Position numbers and translations under genes: made by a program
Part shown: in pieces, positions 34,872-42,881 of the stretch
How positions within the stretch are numbered: the first letter of the stretch is position 1
Layout of the letters: each line of letters opens with the position of its first letter
NCBI GenBank assembly: GCA_964390905.1
Contig: CAYMLO010000034.1
Location: forward strand, 4,791-68,790
Direction of reading: 5' to 3'
Length of the DNA: 64,000 nucleotides
Source of the DNA: JAFGLZ01 sp964390905
GTDB lineage: Bacteria; Planctomycetota; Phycisphaerae; UBA1845; JAFGLZ01
Notes under the pieces: model-generated
What the model was told of the DNA's origin: nothing
Databases searched by the model: none
What the model saw: only the letters and a program-made list of their open reading frames with translations

Positions 34872-35338
34872 GGTTCTGCCACCTTTCGCAACGGATAGCA
34901 CGGGAGCGGACGCGGATGCCCCCTCCAGGAACCCTCTGGGGAGCCGCGCAGGGCACAAACGTCCGTTCGGCAGGAGCACCCAGCCGTCAACGCCGAGGTA
35001 TGCTACCGGCTCTCCGGACCCGCGGCAAGACTGACGCGGCCCTTCGGATTCGCCGGTCTGGCCAGCCGCACCTCGCCGGGCCCAGCGGGGACAAAGAGAC
35101 GAAGAACACGCGCGAAACCCGCTTGCGGGCACCCCGGCCATGTGTTACACTTACTCTATAGTACAACTCGAAAGGGCGATCGGTCTCGGCATAATATCAC
35201 TCATATCCGTCATCCCTTGCAGTAGCGTATCGCCCTGAACATCGCGGTAGCAGTCAGGGCGCTGGTTGTGCGCCACTGGGCGTGCCATGTCGGCTTGTGC
35301 TGTCTGGTCACTTCGCGTCGTTGAGGGATGGGGTAGAT
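34872..35338. other. Divergent intergenic region, no gene seen
   Basis: A 467-base gap between the DUF6807 gene and the zinc-finger gene. The right half is AT-richer (35140-35220), with TTACAC and TATAGT near 35148-35163 and TAATAT near 35194, so at least one promoter is likely. No open frame with motifs was found. Confidence 0.35.
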
Positions 35339-35641
35339 ATGGGTACTCACGTTACGGGCAACTGCCCGCACTGCAATGCGAACTACCGATTGCGGGCCTA
35401 CGCGGTCGGCCGGCGAGCCAGGTGCAGGACCTGCAAGCAGGTCTTCGTCGTCCCTGGTGAGCCCAAGGACGCCGGGGTCGAAGACGATGTCGTCTCCTGG
35501 CTTGGGCCAGAGCTGAACGAGGAGGGCGGCGGCGACACAGACGACGACGAGGAAGAGGACGAAGAGTCCGACGCCCCTCCCGTTCCAGGCCTGGGCCGCC
35601 CGGAGGCCGAGGGCCATCACGCTGGTTCTCAGCCCGTCTGA
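35339..35641 (+). CDS. MJ0042-type zinc-finger protein with acidic tail
   Basis: A 100-residue protein. Residues 8-38 form the MJ0042 zinc ribbon: CPHCNANYRLRAYAVGRRARCRTCKQVF. It is followed by a 'VVSWLG' helix and an acidic stretch (DTDDDEEEDEESD). In planctomycetes this ribbon usually heads longer membrane proteins, so this one may be a truncated relative or a stand-alone adaptor. An ATG 19 codons upstream in frame is possible; the one chosen begins just before the ribbon. The antisense frame is also open and hydrophobic but reads as the complement of the acidic run. The next gene starts 179 bases downstream. Confidence 0.65.
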   Translation: MGTHVTGNCPHCNANYRLRAYAVGRRARCRTCKQVFVVPGEPKDAGVEDDVVSWLGPELNEEGGGDTDDDEEEDEESDAPPVPGLGRPEAEGHHAGSQPV

Positions 35642-35820
35642 GACTGGCGAAACGGTCAGGAGCTTGACACCACGTGAGCCCTGACACAGGCCCGCACGGG
35701 CCGCACGACCGACCTCTCCAGGGAACCACCCCGAGCGCACGCAGCTACTGAGCCAGGGCTCCGGCAGAATAGGTGTTGGCGCTATGTGCTTAAGACATTT
35801 CAAGACCAAGAGGTGACACG

Positions 35821-36606
35821 ATGGATTATATAACAGCAAAAAGCTTGGTTGAGACGACAATGACCGGTCCGGTCGAGCCGACACTCTCGGCCTCAGCAGC
35901 AAGTGAACTGATGTACGCCTGTAGGGAAGTGGCGAGACAGGCCCAGGATTCCCCCGGCTATGTGACGCCACACCTGAGAGACTTGGCTCTCGAGGCAATC
36001 AGGAGGTTCGCTGCGAACGCTACGCCCCAAGCACAGAAGCTCGCTCTACGGGCCAGGGAGATCTTGGAGAGCGGGGCAGGGGCAAGCGCAGGTGGCGCTT
36101 CGGGCTTGGGCTTGTTCGCTTCGAAATGGAAAGGCTTGCTCCTGATGCTGGTGGCCGCAGCAGCGCTATGTGGTGGCGCATACTACGGCTACCGATACTT
36201 CGCCACAGGAGGATCTGACAAGGGCATCCGCCTTGGACCCCAGCAATACAGGCCGCGTGCGAAGAAGGAGGATGTGGATAAGGTCAAGAAGCGCGACACG
36301 GGTGCCATTTCGTCCTCCTGGCACGTCTGGTACGCGGATAATATTGCACTGAAACCCGTTATGGTCGGAACGAAGGAGGAGTACTGGGAGGTGGAGTACT
36401 GCTGCGACTATCCGGGTGGAGGCCATGCGCGCATCAAGATGGTCAAGGTGCCCATAGCACAGGGCACCACACGTCAGTCAGCCATCGCTAACGCGCTTCG
36501 CCAATTCCAGAAGGTCAAGCGTTTGTCTGCAAATAGCACGTTCGTATATGCTGAGTGGCTCGGCTGGCGGAACGGGCAGCGCCATGACATAGATGAGCTG
36601 AAGTAG
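35821..36606 (+). CDS. Hypothetical single-pass membrane protein
   Basis: A 261-residue protein that I do not recognise. GAGGTGA lies before the ATG. Residues 1-95 are helical and cytoplasmic (HLRDLALEAIRRFAAN). One transmembrane helix follows (LLLMLVAAAALCGGAYYGY, about residues 109-130). The outer domain has a paired cysteine motif YCCDYPGGGHARIKMVKVP and a helix SAIANALRQFQ. Base composition is less GC-rich than the flanking genes. It follows the zinc-finger protein on the same strand and the two may form a unit. It ends facing lptB. Confidence 0.7.
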   Translation: MDYITAKSLVETTMTGPVEPTLSASAASELMYACREVARQAQDSPGYVTPHLRDLALEAIRRFAANATPQAQKLALRAREILESGAGASAGGASGLGLFASKWKGLLLMLVAAAALCGGAYYGYRYFATGGSDKGIRLGPQQYRPRAKKEDVDKVKKRDTGAISSSWHVWYADNIALKPVMVGTKEEYWEVEYCCDYPGGGHARIKMVKVPIAQGTTRQSAIANALRQFQKVKRLSANSTFVYAEWLGWRNGQRHDIDELK

Positions 36607-36712
36607 CAGCGGGCTGAAGCAGGGCCCGATCCGTGTATTGTGGGGGGCTGCCAAACCCCTGGCCAGCCACGCCAGCAACGGGGTCCCTGCGAGCAACGAC
36701 TGTGGGGGTCGC

Positions 36713-37543
36713 CTACGAGGAGGCCGCTGAGTCCTCCGACGAACCGTCGCTGCCGGCGTGGCCCCGCTCTGAACTCGATCCACTGACATGATCGAACTCG
36801 TCGCCGCGAAACGTCGTGCCCAGGTAGGTTCGGCGGACGAGCGGGTCGTTGATCAGGTCGCGAGGCGTCCCGTCGCGGAGGACCTTGCCCTCGTCGATGA
36901 TGTAGCTGCGATCGGTGACCGACAGGGTCTCCCTCACGTTGTGGTCCGTCAACAGGATCGCGATGCCGCGGTCGTTCTTCAGATGCAGGATCTCTCGCTG
37001 CAAGTCCTGCACGGCAATGGGGTCAACGCCGCTGAAGGGCTCATCAAGCAAGATCAGGGACGGATCCGACACCAGCGCCCGGGCAATCTCCAGCTTGCGG
37101 CGTTCGCCTCCCGACAGCGTTCGGGCCTCCTGGCGCCGCACGATCGTCAGGCCGAACTGCTCCAGGAGTTCGTTGGCACGGGCCTTCCGGTCTCGGCGGC
37201 TTACGTTCTTGAGGGCCTGGAGAATAGCCAGGAGGTTCTCCTCGACGGTTAGCCTTTGGAAGATGCTGGGCTCCTGGCTCAGGTAGCCCATCCCCAACCG
37301 AGCCCGCTTGTACATGGGCAGCTTGGTTACGTCCTGGCCACCGAAGAGAACCCGGCCGCTGACCGGATCGATCATGCCGACCGTCATCCGAAAGCTGGTC
37401 GTCTTGCCCGCCCCGTTTCGCCCCAGCAGGCCGACGATCTCCCCCCGGTGAACCCTGTAGCTGACCTTGTCAACGACGGTTCGCCCCTCGTAGCGCTTCA
37501 CAAGGTCGATGGTTTCTAGCAGTGCGTCATTCTGGCTGGGCAA
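36713..37543 (-). CDS. lptB: LPS export ABC transporter ATP-binding protein
   Basis: LptB powers extraction of LPS from the inner membrane by LptFGC. Walker A is GRNGAGKTT; Q-loop YLSQEPSIF; signature LSGGERRKLEIARAL; Walker B LILLDEPFSGVDP; H-loop LLTDHNVRET. The spacing matches LptB rather than amino-acid importers. TTG at 37543 is chosen because GGGAG lies eight bases upstream and homology begins directly after it (276 residues). A GTG at 37630 would add 29 residues without homology. About 35 Ser/Glu/Asp-rich residues extend the C-terminus beyond usual LptB. LptA/C/F/G are not in the window. Confidence 0.92.
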   Translation of the reverse strand: MPSQNDALLETIDLVKRYEGRTVVDKVSYRVHRGEIVGLLGRNGAGKTTSFRMTVGMIDPVSGRVLFGGQDVTKLPMYKRARLGMGYLSQEPSIFQRLTVEENLLAILQALKNVSRRDRKARANELLEQFGLTIVRRQEARTLSGGERRKLEIARALVSDPSLILLDEPFSGVDPIAVQDLQREILHLKNDRGIAILLTDHNVRETLSVTDRSYIIDEGKVLRDGTPRDLINDPLVRRTYLGTTFRGDEFDHVSGSSSERGHAGSDGSSEDSAASS

Positions 37544-37576
37544 CGTGATTCGCTCCCGTTCCAGGCCGAAATCCCG

Positions 37577-37850
37577 TGTGGATAAGGTGTTGACAACACG
37601 CGTGGGCCCAAGCTCAAACCACAACCCCACACGGACTGCGGGCTTTGTCTACCACACCAGACGAAACGAAGCGCCGCGGCTGGCTCAGGGCCAGTGCCCT
37701 TCTTAAGTCCTTTTTGGATAACGACTTAAAGTGATCTCTGCTGCTGGTCTTGGCCCTGGGGATTACCCAATAGACGGATTCTAGTCACCTGGAGAAACAC
37801 CCCAGCTTTCCAGTCTCTACTTCAACTCGCCTGCCAGCCATTGTGGATAA
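37577..37850. promoter_or_regulatory. Cluster of DnaA-box-like sites in a gene-free gap
   Basis: The gap between lptB (37543) and the lipid-kinase gene (38208) is 664 bases. TGTGGATAA, the reverse complement of the consensus DnaA box TTATCCACA, occurs exactly at 37577-37585 and 37842-37850. TTTGGATAA at 37713-37721 differs by one base and sits inside a seven-base inverted repeat (TTAAGTC 37703-37709 / GACTTAA 37723-37729). A 13-base palindrome GTGTTGACAACAC is at 37587-37599. All three boxes point the same way. They could be an origin, a DnaA-titration site, or DnaA regulation of a neighbour. A fourth exact match at 36273-36281 is inside the upstream coding region. Confidence 0.5.
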
Positions 37851-38124
37851 CCCACTTCCAGCCGACATGTGCTAACCTCCAAGAAGCAGACAACATACAG
37901 AAACCCTCTGGCCCTGTCAATGCTTGGTGGTGGCGAGTTGGCGCATGAGGCGCTGCGCTTTGCCGGCCATCATCGCGTACGATCGATTGTCGAGAGGGGC
38001 TTGGTCGGATGAGATCGAAGGTCCCGATCCCAACCGGCCTGCGTCATAGGCACGTCACCCACACAGACGGGCCGATGGTTGTGAGCACCACATCGCTGCG
38101 TCCGGTGCTGAGCGGCCTGAGACG

Positions 38125-38152
38125 TTGACCCCAAGTGCGGTCGATCTATAAT
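38125..38152 (+). promoter_or_regulatory. Sigma70-like promoter of the lipid kinase-kdsA unit
   Basis: TTGACC (38125-38130) and a perfect TATAAT (38147-38152) are 16 bases apart. Transcription should start near 38159. The distance to the chosen GTG at 38208 is about 50 bases and to the alternative GTG at 38172 about 13. Confidence 0.7.
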
Positions 38153-38207
38153 CGATCCTGAGAGGGCCCCTGTGGCGCTGCTTGCATGCTGTGCTGGGGG
38201 AACGTCC

Positions 38208-39125
38208 GTGAAGCGGCGCATCCAGTTCATCGTCAACCCCGTCTCCGGTCGCCGACGAAACACCGACGCGGTGGCCCAGCTGGTCGGCAGGCTCCGCGAA
38301 GACGGCGATTGCGTTGCCATCCACATGACCCGATTCGCCGGAGACGCCAGGAGCTTCGCCGAGTCGATGTCCCCCGACGTCGAGGCCGTCGTTGCCGTCG
38401 GCGGCGACGGGACCGTCAGCGAGGTCGTCCACGGACTGATCGAGCATCCCATTCCCATCGTGATCTTGCCCACCGGCACGGAGAACCTGCTGAGCCAGGA
38501 GTTCGGCCTTCGCGCCAACGCCCAGCTGCTCTATGACACCCTCAATGCCAATTGCCGGCAGTGGATTGACGTCGGTGTGGTCAACGGGAGGCATTTCCTG
38601 ATCGTCGCGGGGGTGGGGTTCGACGCCGAGGTGGTACACCGACTGGTCGATCAGCGGGTGGGCCACATCACGCATCTGAGCTACTTCTGGCCTCTGTGGC
38701 GGACGTTCTGGGGGTATCGGTTCCCGCCGGTCCGGGTGACTGCAGATGGCGAACGGGTCTTCGACGGCCGAGGGCTGGCCTTCGTTGGGAACATCTCTCG
38801 GTACGCGATCGGATTGAAGATCTTACGGGACGCGGTGTGTGACGGGGGGTTCCTGGACCTGTGTGTCTTTCCGTGTCGGTGGCAGGGCAAGCTACTGTCG
38901 CATGCGGCCTGGACGGCGTTTCGCCGGCACGTGGGGCGGGACGGCATCGTCTACCGGCGGTGCCGACGGATCACGATCGACTCCGACGAGCGGATGCCGT
39001 TGGAGGTCGACGGCGATCCCGCGGGATACCTGCCGGCTCGTTTCTCGGTCATGGCGCGGCGCGGGATCTTCTTGGTCCCACCGCCGCGTTCGAGGAGACG
39101 GCGATGGTGGCGGCCGATGCGGTGA
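38208..39125 (+). CDS. Diacylglycerol/lipid kinase family protein
   Basis: A 305-residue DAGK-catalytic-domain protein (YegS/BmrU/DgkB type). The nucleotide site reads IVNPVSG, then VAVGGDGTVSEVVHGL, and PTGTENLLSQEFGL. Later VGVVNGRHFLIVAGVGFDAEVV and the C-terminal MPLEVDGDPAGYLPARFSV. It phosphorylates diacylglycerol or a related lipid alcohol using ATP. GTG at 38208 follows GGGGG by seven bases; GTG at 38172 would add 12 residues that have no homology. The last 22 bases overlap the kdsA start, so translation is probably coupled. Confidence 0.88.
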   Translation: MKRRIQFIVNPVSGRRRNTDAVAQLVGRLREDGDCVAIHMTRFAGDARSFAESMSPDVEAVVAVGGDGTVSEVVHGLIEHPIPIVILPTGTENLLSQEFGLRANAQLLYDTLNANCRQWIDVGVVNGRHFLIVAGVGFDAEVVHRLVDQRVGHITHLSYFWPLWRTFWGYRFPPVRVTADGERVFDGRGLAFVGNISRYAIGLKILRDAVCDGGFLDLCVFPCRWQGKLLSHAAWTAFRRHVGRDGIVYRRCRRITIDSDERMPLEVDGDPAGYLPARFSVMARRGIFLVPPPRSRRRRWWRPMR

Positions 39126-39928
39126 CCATTGCCGACGGCGTGACCGTCGGCGGGAAGGGGCTGACCGTCGTCGCAGGCCCCTGTGTGATCGAGTCGCGCG
39201 ATCACACGCTTCGGTTGGCCGAGGCGGTGGCCGGTGTGTGCGCCCGGCTGGGCCTGGGCGTGGTGTTCAAGGCGAGCTTCGACAAGGCCAACCGCCAGCA
39301 CGCCGACAGCTTCCGCGGGATCGGGCTGGAGGCGGGGTTGGCCGTTCTGGCCGAGGTGCGGCGTGACCTGGGCATGCCCGTGCTGAGTGACATCCACGAG
39401 CCGTCCCAGGCGGGTCCCGCCGGCGAGGTCCTCGACGTCGTCCAGGTGCCCGCGTTCCTGTGCCGGCAGACCGACCTGTTGATCGCGGCAGGCCGAACGG
39501 GCCGATGCGTTAACGTCAAGAAGGGGCAGTTCGTCTCCCCGGAGCAGATGGCCGACGCCGCCGAGAAGGTGCGTCGGACCGGCAACGAGCGCGTGCTGCT
39601 GACCGAACGGGGCACGTTCTTCGGCTACGGCCGGCTCGTCAATGACATGACTGCCATCGAGGTGATGCGTCGGTTTGCGCCGGTCGTCTTCGATGCGACG
39701 CACAGTTGTCAGATGCCGGGCGGGGCAGGGGGGCAATCGGGCGGGCGTCCCGAATTCACGCCCGTCGTGGCGCGTGCCGCCGTTGCAGCTGGCGCGGATG
39801 CCCTGTTCGTCGAGACCCACGACGATCCACCGCATGCCAGAAGCGATGCCGCGACCGTTTGGCCCATCGACCGCTTAGAGGGGATGCTCGCAGAATCCGC
39901 ACGGGTCTACGACGCACTGCACCGATGA
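39104..39928 (+). CDS. kdsA: 3-deoxy-8-phosphooctulonate synthase (Kdo-8-P synthase)
   Basis: A 274-residue TIM-barrel enzyme condensing PEP with arabinose-5-phosphate to Kdo-8-P for the LPS core. Signatures: VVAGPCVIES, FKASFDKANRQHADSFRGIG, LSDIHEPSQA, VQVPAFLCRQTDLL, NVKKGQFVSPEQM, LTERGTFFGYGRLVNDM, VVFDATHSCQMPGG. A Cys in the barrel (CRQTDL, and HSCQMPG) leaves open whether it is metal-dependent. ATG at 39104 has GAGGAGA upstream and overlaps the lipid-kinase stop. It pairs functionally with waaA in this window. Confidence 0.94.
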   Translation: MVAADAVTIADGVTVGGKGLTVVAGPCVIESRDHTLRLAEAVAGVCARLGLGVVFKASFDKANRQHADSFRGIGLEAGLAVLAEVRRDLGMPVLSDIHEPSQAGPAGEVLDVVQVPAFLCRQTDLLIAAGRTGRCVNVKKGQFVSPEQMADAAEKVRRTGNERVLLTERGTFFGYGRLVNDMTAIEVMRRFAPVVFDATHSCQMPGGAGGQSGGRPEFTPVVARAAVAAGADALFVETHDDPPHARSDAATVWPIDRLEGMLAESARVYDALHR

Positions 39929-39963
39929 TCGACTGGAACGGTAGGGATTAGCAGGAGTCTATC

Positions 39964-41043
39964 CTATCGTCTCGAATCCCGCCGCTGGTCGGAACGGAGC
40001 AGGTCCTCGAGCCGCTCCTGCAGCTCGTCGAACAGATCTCGTAAGGGTTGACGAAGCTCGTCGAGATCCTGCTCGAGCTTCTCGCGGCGAATCGGATCGG
40101 CGGAGGGCAGCTCGCTCGCGATCCGCTGGAACAGGTCGCGGTTCTGGTCCGTGTGGTCCTTGCCCCGCTTTCGGATCTCCTTGAGCAGGGCCATCGCCTG
40201 ATTGCTCTGTCCCTCGTCCAGGCGTCGCTGGCGGATGAATCGTTTCACGTAGGCCTGCCACTTGTCCAGCGGCAGCAAGGTCTGACGGCGAACGGGGGTG
40301 CTCGTCGGGCGTTTGGGCTTTGGATCCCTTGGTCGGCTCGACCTCCCGTCTCCCGTCGCTTTCGACGGCGGGTCAAACGCTGGGTCCGGACCGGATGCCG
40401 TCGACGACTCGGTGTCCAAGGACCGCGGTGAGATCTGCGCTGCCAGATCCCCCGGCTTGAACAGACCCCGTTTCCAGCGGCGCAGCTGCGTCTCCGCCGC
40501 CGAGAAGCCAGCCCAGATCTTGACGAAGTCCCCGTCCAGCCGCTTGCGCTGCTCTGGTCGAAGCAGGGGTTTGATCTTCCGCTGGGTCCCCCGCAGGGCC
40601 TTGCGAACGTCCTTCAGTACCGGCTCGACGGCACGAGCCATCTCGGCCACACGCTCGGCGGTGGGTGTCTCTTGGGCGATCTGCATCTCGATAATTTCGT
40701 TGATGATCGGCTGCAGCACGGCGCGATGCCGATTGAACAGAGCTGGATACCGGGCGAGCAGATCCTCCTTGAGGGCGGCGTACTGGGCCTCATCGAACGC
40801 ATACTGCTCGGCGACGGCCTCGACCGTCCTGGTGAGCAGGGCGTCGATCATCCGGGGCGTCGGCCAGAATCCCGCGTCCGGTACGGCTGAGGCGGAGGGA
40901 GCGGGGTCAGGGCTCGGCTCGGCCGGGTCAGCTTGTACGAGCGCACACAGGCCCGCAGCCAGGCAAATGGACAGTCCGACCCGTCTGCCTACCCGCGTCC
41001 CGCGCCCGCCGAACCGGTCGTGTCGATCGACAAGACGCATCAT
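39964..41043 (-). CDS. Exported helical protein, paralog of upstream gene (copy 2)
   Basis: A 359-residue protein with a signal-like segment (VGLSICLAAGLCALVQA) after a basic N-terminus. It has two helical blocks, about residues 55-190 (YAALKEDLLARYPALFNRHRAVLQPIINEIIEMQ) and 255-355 (QAYVKRFIRQRRLDEGQSNQAMALLKEIRKRG), joined by a Pro/Ser/Arg-rich linker. Both blocks match those of the gene at 41040-42122. Start ATG 41043 overlaps the stop of that gene as ATGA, a sign of coupled translation. I do not recognise a family; the second block may be coiled-coil. It lacks enzyme motifs. Confidence 0.7.
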   Translation of the reverse strand: MMRLVDRHDRFGGRGTRVGRRVGLSICLAAGLCALVQADPAEPSPDPAPSASAVPDAGFWPTPRMIDALLTRTVEAVAEQYAFDEAQYAALKEDLLARYPALFNRHRAVLQPIINEIIEMQIAQETPTAERVAEMARAVEPVLKDVRKALRGTQRKIKPLLRPEQRKRLDGDFVKIWAGFSAAETQLRRWKRGLFKPGDLAAQISPRSLDTESSTASGPDPAFDPPSKATGDGRSSRPRDPKPKRPTSTPVRRQTLLPLDKWQAYVKRFIRQRRLDEGQSNQAMALLKEIRKRGKDHTDQNRDLFQRIASELPSADPIRREKLEQDLDELRQPLRDLFDELQERLEDLLRSDQRRDSRR

Positions 41044-42122
41044 TGCCGGGTGCCTCGGCGCTGCTTCTCGGACAGCAGCCCGTCCAATCGGCGGTGGAGT
41101 TCGTCGAACAGGTCGTCGATGGGACGACGGAGCTCGTGCAGTTGTTCCTTGAGCTTGGGCCGAGCCGCCGGCTCAGCCACACTGACGGCGCGCTCCAACC
41201 GCTTCAGCTCCTTTTGATGCCTGGATTCATAGGTCTTGGCCTGACTCCTAACCTCCTTGAGGATGGCCATGGCCGAGTTGGCCTGTCCCGTGCTGAGCCG
41301 GTGACGACTGATGAACTTCTTGACGTAGGATTCCCAGGTATCGAGCGATCGGGACGGCCGCCTGGTTTCTGCCGGGCGGCCCGACCCGGTCGGGCCCTTC
41401 TCACCGTACCTCGGCGGGCCCTTCGCGCCGCGCCCGGGCTTGAACCGGTTGGGCGATTCGCCGGACCGTGCGCTTCCCTCAGAGCGACCGCCCTCGCCAG
41501 GATCCCGACCGGAAGCAGCCGACGGAGACGGCAGGACCGGCAGTCTCTCTTTTGCGGGCACGCTCGGCAGAGGCGACCGCCAGGTGCGGGGGTTGAAGTG
41601 GCCTCGGGCGAGCTTGGCCACCTCGTTGTGGACGAAGTCCTTCTCGGCCCCAAACGACTTGTACTCCTTGTCCCACGTCTTGATCTGGTCGGGGCGGAGC
41701 ACCTTTCGAACCGCCTTGTAGGAGCCGTCGGCCTCCTTGGCCGCCGCCTCAACGACTGGTTGAAACGCCTTCGCCCAGCCCGCCACCTTCTCAGCCGACG
41801 GCGCCTTGCCGACGATGGCCACCTCCAGGTACTCATTGATCAGCTTCTGGAGCACGGGGCGATGCTCCTTGAGGAACGCCGGCCATCGAGACATCACCTC
41901 GCGCTCGAGCACGGCGGATTGCTTGGCGTCGAGCTTATGGTGCTTGGTCAGGTCGCGGATCATGCGCCGCAACCCGGCCTCGATCAGGCGCTTCGGCGGC
42001 CAGGGCCCCTTGGGCACGTCTTGGGCGCCGGTCGGTGGGCCCGCTGGCTGGGCCGCGCACAAGGGGGAAGCGAACAGGGCAACCGCAATGAACGCTACGA
42101 TGATGGTTGCTGCTTTGGACAT
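41040..42122 (-). CDS. Exported helical protein, paralog (copy 1)
   Basis: A 360-residue protein with a clear signal peptide (ATIIVAFIAVALFASPLCAA) from ATG 42122 (GAGGT nine bases upstream). Architecture equals the downstream gene: helical block (RRMIRDLTKHHKLDAKQ, VLQKLINEYLEVAI), a Gly/Pro/Arg-rich linker, and a second helical block (ESYVKKFISRHRLSTGQANSAMAILKEVR). The 'SxGQANxAMAILKE' and 'LRxPIDDLFDELHRRLDGLL' stretches are nearly shared by both copies. The pair is divergent from rsmD. Function unknown; a two-subunit periplasmic complex is a reasonable guess. Confidence 0.75.
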   Translation of the reverse strand: MSKAATIIVAFIAVALFASPLCAAQPAGPPTGAQDVPKGPWPPKRLIEAGLRRMIRDLTKHHKLDAKQSAVLEREVMSRWPAFLKEHRPVLQKLINEYLEVAIVGKAPSAEKVAGWAKAFQPVVEAAAKEADGSYKAVRKVLRPDQIKTWDKEYKSFGAEKDFVHNEVAKLARGHFNPRTWRSPLPSVPAKERLPVLPSPSAASGRDPGEGGRSEGSARSGESPNRFKPGRGAKGPPRYGEKGPTGSGRPAETRRPSRSLDTWESYVKKFISRHRLSTGQANSAMAILKEVRSQAKTYESRHQKELKRLERAVSVAEPAARPKLKEQLHELRRPIDDLFDELHRRLDGLLSEKQRRGTRQ

Positions 42123-42245
42123 CGCATGGGACCTCACTCGAGCCAAGGTACAGACCCCCAGCCCAGCACCGCGCTCTATCGGATTGTACACAGAACTCGC
42201 CCGACGGACGACAGGAACCCGGTTTTTGTCTAAGCTGGTGGGGTC

Positions 42246-42869
42246 ATGCGGATTGTGGGCGGTCGATGGCGGCGTCGGAACCTGGCTTCGCCGCCGGGTC
42301 TGAACACCCGGCCGATGCCGGATCGCGTGCGCAAGGCGGTCTTCGAGACGATTGGTTCGCGGTGGGAGACGCTGGGCAAGCTCCCGCCCGTCCGGGTATT
42401 GGACGTGTTCGCGGGCTGCGGGGCGATCGGGCTGGAGGCCCTATCGCGCGGTGCGCGGTGGTGCGGCTTTGTGGAGCGCGATCACCGCGCCCTGACCGGG
42501 CTGCGGCGGAACCTGTCGGACCTGCTGGGTGACGAGGTGGCCGACCTGGCCCAGGTTCTGCGGACCGACGCGTTTCGGCCGACAGGCTGGGCGCCAACGC
42601 TGCCTCACACGTCGATCGAGCTGATCTTCGTCGACCCCCCGTACCGCGACAGCCGTGATAGCACCCCTTCGGGACGCGTTTCGCGGCTGCTGGCATCGCC
42701 GGCGGTGGCTGCGATCCTGGCGGACGATTCGCTCGTGGTCTTGCGGCATGAGGCCAAGGTGCAATACGATCGGTGTGCGTACGGATGTCTTGGCGCCACG
42801 GACGTACGTCGATACGGCAGCATGAGTATCACCTACATGGAGCGAAGCGAAGGCGCCGGGGCGTCGTGA
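42246..42869 (+). CDS. rsmD: 16S rRNA (guanine(966)-N(2))-methyltransferase
   Basis: A 207-residue RsmD. It opens MRIVGGRWRRR and has the MPDRVRKAVFETIG block. SAM motif I is LDVFAGCGAIGLEALSRGA and catalytic motif IV is FVDPPYRD. It methylates G966 of 16S rRNA within the assembling small subunit. The protein is slightly longer than usual, with an added tail (ERSEGAGAS). The DUF58 gene follows after 12 bases. coaD, a frequent neighbour of rsmD elsewhere, is absent. Confidence 0.92.
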   Translation: MRIVGGRWRRRNLASPPGLNTRPMPDRVRKAVFETIGSRWETLGKLPPVRVLDVFAGCGAIGLEALSRGARWCGFVERDHRALTGLRRNLSDLLGDEVADLAQVLRTDAFRPTGWAPTLPHTSIELIFVDPPYRDSRDSTPSGRVSRLLASPAVAAILADDSLVVLRHEAKVQYDRCAYGCLGATDVRRYGSMSITYMERSEGAGAS

Positions 42870-42881
42870 TCTGAGCGTCGG

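Noticed and set aside
35210..35998. 262-residue minus-strand frame with a hydrophobic segment
   Set aside because: The hydrophobic run is the complement of the acidic tail of the zinc-finger protein; the plus strand has the CxxC...CxxC ribbon and a sound start.
36713..37630. Long form of LptB from GTG 37630
   Set aside because: The additional 29 residues have no LptB homology and no ribosome-binding site; the TTG at 37543 has one.
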